Program-made: the position numbers and the translations under genes
In this document: positions 59,752-64,000 of the stretch, piece by piece
Layout of the letters: the number at the start of each line of letters is the position of its first letter
Position numbering within the stretch: position 1 is the stretch's first letter
Notes under the pieces: generated by a model
Databases searched by the model: none
Told to the model about the DNA's origin: nothing
Seen by the model: only the letters and a program-made list of their open reading frames with translations
NCBI GenBank assembly: GCA_963766605.1
Contig: CAVYAT010000007.1
Coordinates: 310,001 to 374,000, forward strand
Direction: 5' to 3'
Source: AC-49 sp963766605
GTDB taxonomy: Bacteria > Actinomycetota > Thermoleophilia > Solirubrobacterales > Solirubrobacteraceae
Length of the DNA: 64,000 bases

Positions 59752-60936
59752 TCAGGAGGCGTCGGCCAGGTCGAGGATGACCCAGCGCTTGCCCTCGGCC
59801 AGCCCGGCGAGTTCGCGGCCACAGGCCTGCTTGACCCCCGGCGCCGACGTGATGTGCTGGGTGCCGGCGTGCAGGTCGCGGAAGTACCGCTGAATCGCAC
59901 CGGCCCGTAGCGCGGTTGTGCCGGCCGCGGCGTAGACGAACTCGGCGACCGCGTGCACCGACCACGTGACGTTGTTCAGCGCCAGGCGGTTGAGCGTGTC
60001 CTGGCGCACCGAGCACCGCTGTCCCACGTCGAGTGACTTCTCGATGTCGGCCCAGGTCTCAAACGCGAGCGCCCGTGCAGCGCGCAGCCGGACCTCGGCC
60101 TCGGCGAAGCCCTCGTGGAAGGCAGCGCTGTCGGTGAACGTCCCCGCCCGCCCGGCCCTGGCGGCCACGAGCTCGCGCAGCTCGTCAAGCAGGCGCCGCC
60201 CGACGCCCAGTGCCCAGCCGGCGTGACACATGCCCGCGAAGTTGATGATCCCCAGGCGGTAGAGGCTCCCGCCGCGCACCGGTACGTCGATCAGCACCGG
60301 GTGCGAAAGCTCCTCGGGGACGAAGACCGCGTCGAGGTCATAGTCGATGCTTCCGGTCGCGCGGAGCCCGAGCACGTCCCAGTTGTCGGTGAACGTGGCC
60401 TGCTCGACGCGCGGGTTGAAGATCCGCGGCTCGCCGGTGCCCTCGACGATCGCCGCCGTGTGGATGAACTCGGCGTGCTTGATGCCCGACGCAAAGCTCC
60501 AGCTCCCGGAGACCTCGTAGCCGCCGTCGACGGGCCTGGCCGTTCCCGGCCGCGTCCCCTGTCCGGCCATCACCGGGATGTGCTCGCCGGTGAAGATCTG
60601 CGCGACGCCGGCGTCGGGCAGGTACGCGCCGGCGGCGCCGATCGACAGCGCAGCGGCCATCACCACCCACGATGTCGACGCGTCGCCGTAGGCCAGCTGC
60701 TCGAGGAGCTCAAGCGACTGGCGCGGCGTCAGCTCGCTGCCGCCCAGCGCGGCGGGGACCCACATCCCCAGCGTACGGCCGTCGTTCAGGGCCTCGACGA
60801 CGTCGGGAGCGAGCTGTCCGGCCGCCTCGCCCGCGGCCGCGTTTTCGCGCAGCAACGACTCGATGCCCTTGGCGTGATCGAGCAGATCGGACGTTCCGAG
60901 GTGCAGTTGGCCGCCCGTGACGGTGGTGGCGCTCAT
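59752..60936 (-). CDS. Acyl-CoA dehydrogenase-like flavin-dependent enzyme (HsaA-type)
   Basis: 394 residues. N-terminal helices are followed by a beta domain (YEVSGSWSFASGIKHAEF, then VLGLRATGSIDYDL) and a C-terminal bundle with YAAAGTTALRAGAIQRYFRDLHAGTQHI. The SWSFASG and LRATGS elements and the final R-D-x-x-A-x-T-QH pattern are those of HsaA/HpaB-related flavin monooxygenases of the acyl-CoA dehydrogenase superfamily, which hydroxylate aromatics with reduced flavin from a partner. GGAGAGGAG precedes the ATG. Part of the minus-strand catabolic operon; no flavin reductase is in view. Confidence 0.86.
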   Translation of the reverse strand: MSATTVTGGQLHLGTSDLLDHAKGIESLLRENAAAGEAAGQLAPDVVEALNDGRTLGMWVPAALGGSELTPRQSLELLEQLAYGDASTSWVVMAAALSIGAAGAYLPDAGVAQIFTGEHIPVMAGQGTRPGTARPVDGGYEVSGSWSFASGIKHAEFIHTAAIVEGTGEPRIFNPRVEQATFTDNWDVLGLRATGSIDYDLDAVFVPEELSHPVLIDVPVRGGSLYRLGIINFAGMCHAGWALGVGRRLLDELRELVAARAGRAGTFTDSAAFHEGFAEAEVRLRAARALAFETWADIEKSLDVGQRCSVRQDTLNRLALNNVTWSVHAVAEFVYAAAGTTALRAGAIQRYFRDLHAGTQHITSAPGVKQACGRELAGLAEGKRWVILDLADAS

Positions 60937-60986
60937 CGCAGGGTTCTCCTCTCCTGTGCGCCCACTGTATACAGCCGGCGCACTCG

Positions 60987-61739
60987 TCAGCCGGCGATGC
61001 GCAGGGCGAGCTCTTCGGCGCCTGCCACAGCGGCAAATCGCCGCACAACCTCGGGGTCGTGACCGGGGACCATGAGGGCCCCGGAGTCCACGGCGGCCGT
61101 GACCACGTCGTAGGAGGTGAGCATCTCCTCGAGGTCGGAGAAGATCGCAAACGGTCGGTGCTGATCGAACTCCGCGTAGAGGTGAACCGCGTCGGAGGTC
61201 AGCAGCACCTGGCCGCCGGGCGTGGTCACGAGCAGCCCGACCTGGCCGGGCGTGTGGCCGGGAAGGTCGACCGCCACCACTCCGGGTGCCAGTTCGTCGC
61301 CGTCGTCGAAGGTCCGGGCCGAACCCTCGGCCAGGCGAGCATCGACCAGCGCGAGGTCATCGGCCTCGGCATGCTCGAGGAACAACACGTGGCGGCTGCG
61401 CGGCGTCTGCCAGAAGGCGGCCTCGCGCCCCGGGACCCGCAGGTCGACGTCGGAGAACGCGTGGAGGTTGCCGGTGTGGTCGTAGTGCAGATGGGTCAGC
61501 ACGACGAGCGTCGGCGTCACGCCGAGGCGCTGCAGCGCGGTGAGCGGCGGGCACAGCGTCTCCCGGCCCCGGCGGCGGCCGACGTCGGGATCGAACCCCG
61601 TGTCGACGAGAATCACCGACGTCTCGTTGCGCAGGACCCAGAAGTAGTAGTCGAGGCTCTGCGGCCCGTCGGGTTCCTCGTACGAGGACCACCGGTGATA
61701 CAGAGCGCTCTTGGTGGACGCCAGCGTGCCGTAGCGCAC
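60987..61739 (-). CDS. Metallo-beta-lactamase-fold hydrolase, N-acyl-homoserine-lactonase-like
   Basis: 250 residues from GTG 61739, which has GGGAGG eight bases upstream. The metal motif is LTHLHYDHTGNL (HxHxDH). Later ligands are His in FLEHAEADD or VDLPGHTPGQVG, Asp in LLTSDAVHLYAEF and His in VPGHDPEVV. The layout is that of AiiA/AttM-type lactonases. In this operon it more likely opens a lactone formed during aromatic or terpenoid breakdown than a quorum signal, but that is inference. Confidence 0.88.
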   Translation of the reverse strand: MRYGTLASTKSALYHRWSSYEEPDGPQSLDYYFWVLRNETSVILVDTGFDPDVGRRRGRETLCPPLTALQRLGVTPTLVVLTHLHYDHTGNLHAFSDVDLRVPGREAAFWQTPRSRHVLFLEHAEADDLALVDARLAEGSARTFDDGDELAPGVVAVDLPGHTPGQVGLLVTTPGGQVLLTSDAVHLYAEFDQHRPFAIFSDLEEMLTSYDVVTAAVDSGALMVPGHDPEVVRRFAAVAGAEELALRIAG

Positions 61740-61783
61740 GGCGACGACCTCCCAGACGTCGGAGGGTGCGCCGGCGACGGGAG

Positions 61784-62194
61784 CTACCGGCTCTCGTATT
61801 CGGCGTCGGTCACCGGCTCGAGCCAGTCGTGGCCCTGAAGTGAGATCGCCGTGTGGACCATCGGACTGTCGGGTCCGGCCCCGTGCCAGTGCTCCACTCC
61901 GGGCGGGATGAAGACGACGTCGCCGGCTCCGATCTCTCCGCCGCCCCCGTCGCGTGCGTAGACGCGCCCGGCCCCGCTCGTGACGATCAGGACCTGTCCG
62001 CCGTCGTGGCTGTGCCAATGGGTGCGCGCGCCGGGCGCGAACGAGACGCTGTTGATGAGGACCCCATCGGTGTCCGGGAGCACCGAGTCGCCCCAGACGG
62101 TGCCGGTGAAGGTCTCGGTTCGCAGAACGGCCGGGGCGCCCGAGCGCCCGCCTTTGACGATGTGCATGGCCGGACGATATCGCTCGTCGGTCAT
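61784..62194 (-). CDS. Cupin-domain protein
   Basis: 136 residues, a single cupin. Motif 1 is PGARTHWHSHDGGQVLIVTSG (as THWHSHDGGQ and VLIVTSG) with the HxH...Q metal set, and motif 2 is FIPPGVEHWHGA. The metal site is complete, so a dioxygenase, isomerase or decarboxylase-like role (carboxymuconolactone type) is possible. The ATG overlaps the stop of the SDR gene. Confidence 0.87.
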   Translation of the reverse strand: MTDERYRPAMHIVKGGRSGAPAVLRTETFTGTVWGDSVLPDTDGVLINSVSFAPGARTHWHSHDGGQVLIVTSGAGRVYARDGGGGEIGAGDVVFIPPGVEHWHGAGPDSPMVHTAISLQGHDWLEPVTDAEYESR

Positions 62195-62985
62195 CCGATC
62201 GGCCTGCCCTGACCTGATGGCCGAACCGGGTTCATCGCGGTCGCTCCGCCGTCGATCGAGATCACCTCGCCGGTCAGGAAGCCGGCCGCGTCCGACAGCA
62301 GGAAGACCACGAGCTCGGCGACCTCATCGGCCGTCCCGGGTCGGCGCTGCGGCGCGATCAGCGCGCGCTGCTCCCAGTCGCTCATCCCCCCGGCGCCGGT
62401 GCCGGAATCGCGGAACAGTCCGGTGAGGACGATTCCCGGGGCGATCGCATTGACGCGCACGCCGCGTTGGGCCCCGTGGACCGCGGCGCAACGCATCAGG
62501 CCGACGACGCCGTGCTTGGACGTGTGGTAGGGGATGAGGTCTGACGAGCCGCGCAGGCTCCCGATCGACGCGGTGACGACCATCGCTCCGCCCGACTCCT
62601 GCTTGGCGTACTGCCGGAACGCGGCCCGCAGGCCGAGGAACACGCCGCGCAGATTGACGTCGATGACCGCGTCGAAGTCCTCGAGCGTCAGCTCCTCGAA
62701 CGGCGCCAGCGAGCCCGGGATCCCGGCGTTGAGGTGATGGAGGTCGACACGCCCGAAGTGCTCGACCGCCGCATCGACCGCGGCATCGACATCATCCTGC
62801 GAGCCGACATCGGCCGCGAGGGCCAGCGCCTCGCCGGGCAGCGATGCGGCGATCGCCTCGGCCGCCTCCAGGTCTCGGTCGACGAGGACGACCCGCGCGC
62901 CGCCGTCGGACAGGTGCCGGGCGGTGGCGGCGCCGATCCCGCTTCCGGCTCCGGTGACCAGGGCCACCTGATCGCGAACGCTCAC
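62191..62985 (-). CDS. Short-chain dehydrogenase/reductase
   Basis: 264 residues, classical SDR. The NAD(P) motif is VTGAGSGIGAATARHL, with VLVDRDLEAAE (an Asp after strand 2 favours NAD). HHLNAGI corresponds to NAG; the catalytic set is Ser in TASIGSLRG and YHTSKHG. PGIVLTGLFRD and the C-terminal GEVISIDGG follow. It oxidises or reduces a hydroxyl or keto group of the operon's substrate. GTG 62985 overlaps the stop of the upstream cupin gene. Confidence 0.92.
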   Translation of the reverse strand: MSVRDQVALVTGAGSGIGAATARHLSDGGARVVLVDRDLEAAEAIAASLPGEALALAADVGSQDDVDAAVDAAVEHFGRVDLHHLNAGIPGSLAPFEELTLEDFDAVIDVNLRGVFLGLRAAFRQYAKQESGGAMVVTASIGSLRGSSDLIPYHTSKHGVVGLMRCAAVHGAQRGVRVNAIAPGIVLTGLFRDSGTGAGGMSDWEQRALIAPQRRPGTADEVAELVVFLLSDAAGFLTGEVISIDGGATAMNPVRPSGQGRPIG

Positions 62986-63464
62986 GCCTCGTCGACCCAC
63001 TCCACGTGGTAACGCGGTCCGGCCTCGAGCATCCGCTTGATCATCGCCTCGTCCGGGGGCGGGGGCGTCGTGACCGCGTCGGGCGCGGGGTTGAACACCT
63101 CGCGGAACCAGCCCTCCATGCCGGCCGGCGTGTAGACCGTCAGCATCGAAGCGGGCGTATCCGCGGGGTTGGTGTAGCTGTGCGCCAGCCCCTTGGGGAC
63201 GAACAGGCACTCGCCCGTCTTGATCTCGCGCGTCTCGCCGGCGGCCGTGAATACGACGCTGCCGCTGTACATGTGAAACAGCTCGTCCTCGGCGAGATGG
63301 CGATGCGGCGGCGGTCCGCCGCCGGGGGCGACGAGGCAGTCGAAGGCGAACATCGAACCGCCGGACTCCTCACCCGTGACGAGGAAGTTGTAGAGATCGC
63401 CCGGGCCCCAGTACATCTCCTTCTCGGGCCCGCCGACGACCGCACGCAACGACTCGGGATTCAT
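62982..63464 (-). CDS. Cupin-domain protein (quercetinase-like)
   Basis: 160 residues from the ATG at 63464, which follows GGAG in the leader. Motif 1 is GGGPPPHRHLAEDELFHMYSG (as PPHRHLAEDE and LFHMYSG), giving the HxHxxxE metal set. Motif 2 is LFVPKGLAHSYTN. The DLYNFLVTGEESGGSMFAF opening resembles quercetin 2,3-dioxygenase-like cupins. It probably acts on a ring intermediate in this catabolic operon. Confidence 0.87.
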   Translation of the reverse strand: MNPESLRAVVGGPEKEMYWGPGDLYNFLVTGEESGGSMFAFDCLVAPGGGPPPHRHLAEDELFHMYSGSVVFTAAGETREIKTGECLFVPKGLAHSYTNPADTPASMLTVYTPAGMEGWFREVFNPAPDAVTTPPPPDEAMIKRMLEAGPRYHVEWVDEA

Positions 63465-63483
63465 GGTCGAGACTCCTCTCTCG

Positions 63484-64000
63484 CTAGACAGTGACTGACG
63501 TCGAGTGCGTATCGGTGAACGCGAGGACGCCCTCGGTTCCCATCTCGCGGCCCATGCCGCTCTGGTTGAAGCCGCCGAACGGGGCGCGATCATCGAGCCA
63601 CGGGGCGTTGTGGGCGTTGATGAACGTCGTGCCCGACCGCAGCCGCGCGGCGACGGCGTCGGCGTGCTCGGGATCGGAGGACCAGACCGACGAACACAGC
63701 CCGGCCCACGTGTCGTTGGCCTGCGCGATCGCGTCCTCCTCGTCGTCGAAGGCGATGATCGGCAGCGTCGGCCCGAACTGCTCCTCGGCGACGATGCGCG
63801 CGTCGGGGCGGGGGTTCAGCACGAGCGACGGGCGCAGGAACTGGCCGCTGTCCGCATCGACGCCGTCGAGCGCGCTGCCGAGCTCGCGAACCTCCGCGCC
63901 GCCGCTGCGTGCCTCGCCCATGAGCTCGGCGACGTAGTCGCGCTGGCGCTGGGTGTGCAGCGGCCCCATCGTGGCATCGGGGTCGAGCCCGCGGCCGATG
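63484..64000 (-). CDS. Aldehyde dehydrogenase (C-terminal part; start beyond the window)
   Basis: The frame is open to the window edge; about 171 C-terminal residues are visible. EEQFGPTLPIIAFDDEEDAI, seen as EEQFGPTLPI, holds the conserved Glu of NAD-dependent ALDHs. TFINAHNAPWLDDRAPFGGFNQSGMGREMG gives the late P.GG...SG.GRE motif. GRGLDPDATMGPL precedes it. The catalytic Cys lies outside the window. It is the most upstream visible gene of the minus-strand catabolic run. Confidence 0.93.
   Translation of the reverse strand, partial: IGRGLDPDATMGPLHTQRQRDYVAELMGEARSGGAEVRELGSALDGVDADSGQFLRPSLVLNPRPDARIVAEEQFGPTLPIIAFDDEEDAIAQANDTWAGLCSSVWSSDPEHADAVAARLRSGTTFINAHNAPWLDDRAPFGGFNQSGMGREMGTEGVLAFTDTHSTSVTV

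Overview
The window is very GC-rich DNA from a high-GC Gram-positive bacterium. The gene content (encapsulin with a DyP cargo, a glucosyl-3-phosphoglycerate synthase-type transferase, BrkB-type and LPG-synthase-type membrane proteins, large LuxR and TetR regulators, frequent GTG starts and ATGA/GTGA gene overlaps) fits Actinomycetota, and my inference is Thermoleophilia/Solirubrobacterales. No rRNA, CRISPR array, transposase or integrase is visible.

Layout. (1) 1-7966: the end of a dipeptide-type ABC transporter operon (permease tail, DppC, DppD, DppF) coupled to a phosphotriesterase-family hydrolase; a convergent Gfo/Idh/MocA oxidoreductase; a divergent pair of an FAD sugar-lactone/alditol oxidase and a PLP amino acid aldolase/deaminase; and a GNAT acetyltransferase. 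(2) 7979-8051: intact tRNA-Thr(GGT). (3) 8052-29300: an accessory block holding two secreted proteins (a PKD-domain protein and a metallopeptidase/VWD protein), 3' relics of a tRNA-Met and a tRNA-Arg, an oxidoreductase relic, and a four-ORF operon of giant proteins that starts with a 68-codon SpvB N-terminal fragment. The giants carry an embedded OmpA-like domain, beta-rich repeats, FN3-like domains and a phospholipase-D-like domain without its catalytic HxK. (4) 29502-35700: BrkB-type membrane protein; a minus-strand operon of polysaccharide deacetylase, acyl-CoA dehydrogenase, methyltransferase, FAD-oxidoreductase stub and a double glycosyltransferase; a broken PfpI gene; a PRC-barrel protein. 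(5) 35706-42088: phenol-type FAD monooxygenase, DUF4242 protein, TetR and LuxR regulators with two strong operator-like palindromes, and a Pro-rich membrane protein. (6) 42209-48258: mtnA, a thioredoxin-like protein, ftsH (frameshifted near its end), and the encapsulin/DyP pair with a cysteine-less DksA/TraR protein. (7) 48302-59010: an NAD(P)-binding protein and a methyltransferase, then a six-gene plus-strand and a four-gene minus-strand run combining GTP cyclohydrolase II, a RibD-type reductase, a PTPS-fold protein with an altered active site, a dehydrogenase, a methyltransferase and a glycosyltransferase with lipid- and envelope-type membrane enzymes. (8) 59037-64000: a minus-strand catabolic operon (aldehyde dehydrogenase, two cupins, SDR, lactonase-like MBL enzyme, flavin-dependent acyl-CoA dehydrogenase-like enzyme, alpha/beta hydrolase).

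The two best candidates for undescribed biology are the convergent pterin-like cluster around 49.8-59.0 kb and the giant-protein operon at 15.1-29.3 kb. Four genes (27.67, 35.04, 44.34 and 59.73 kb) show a one-base-type frame break. These may be true mutations or indels in the assembly, and they should be checked against reads before calling any of these genes dead.
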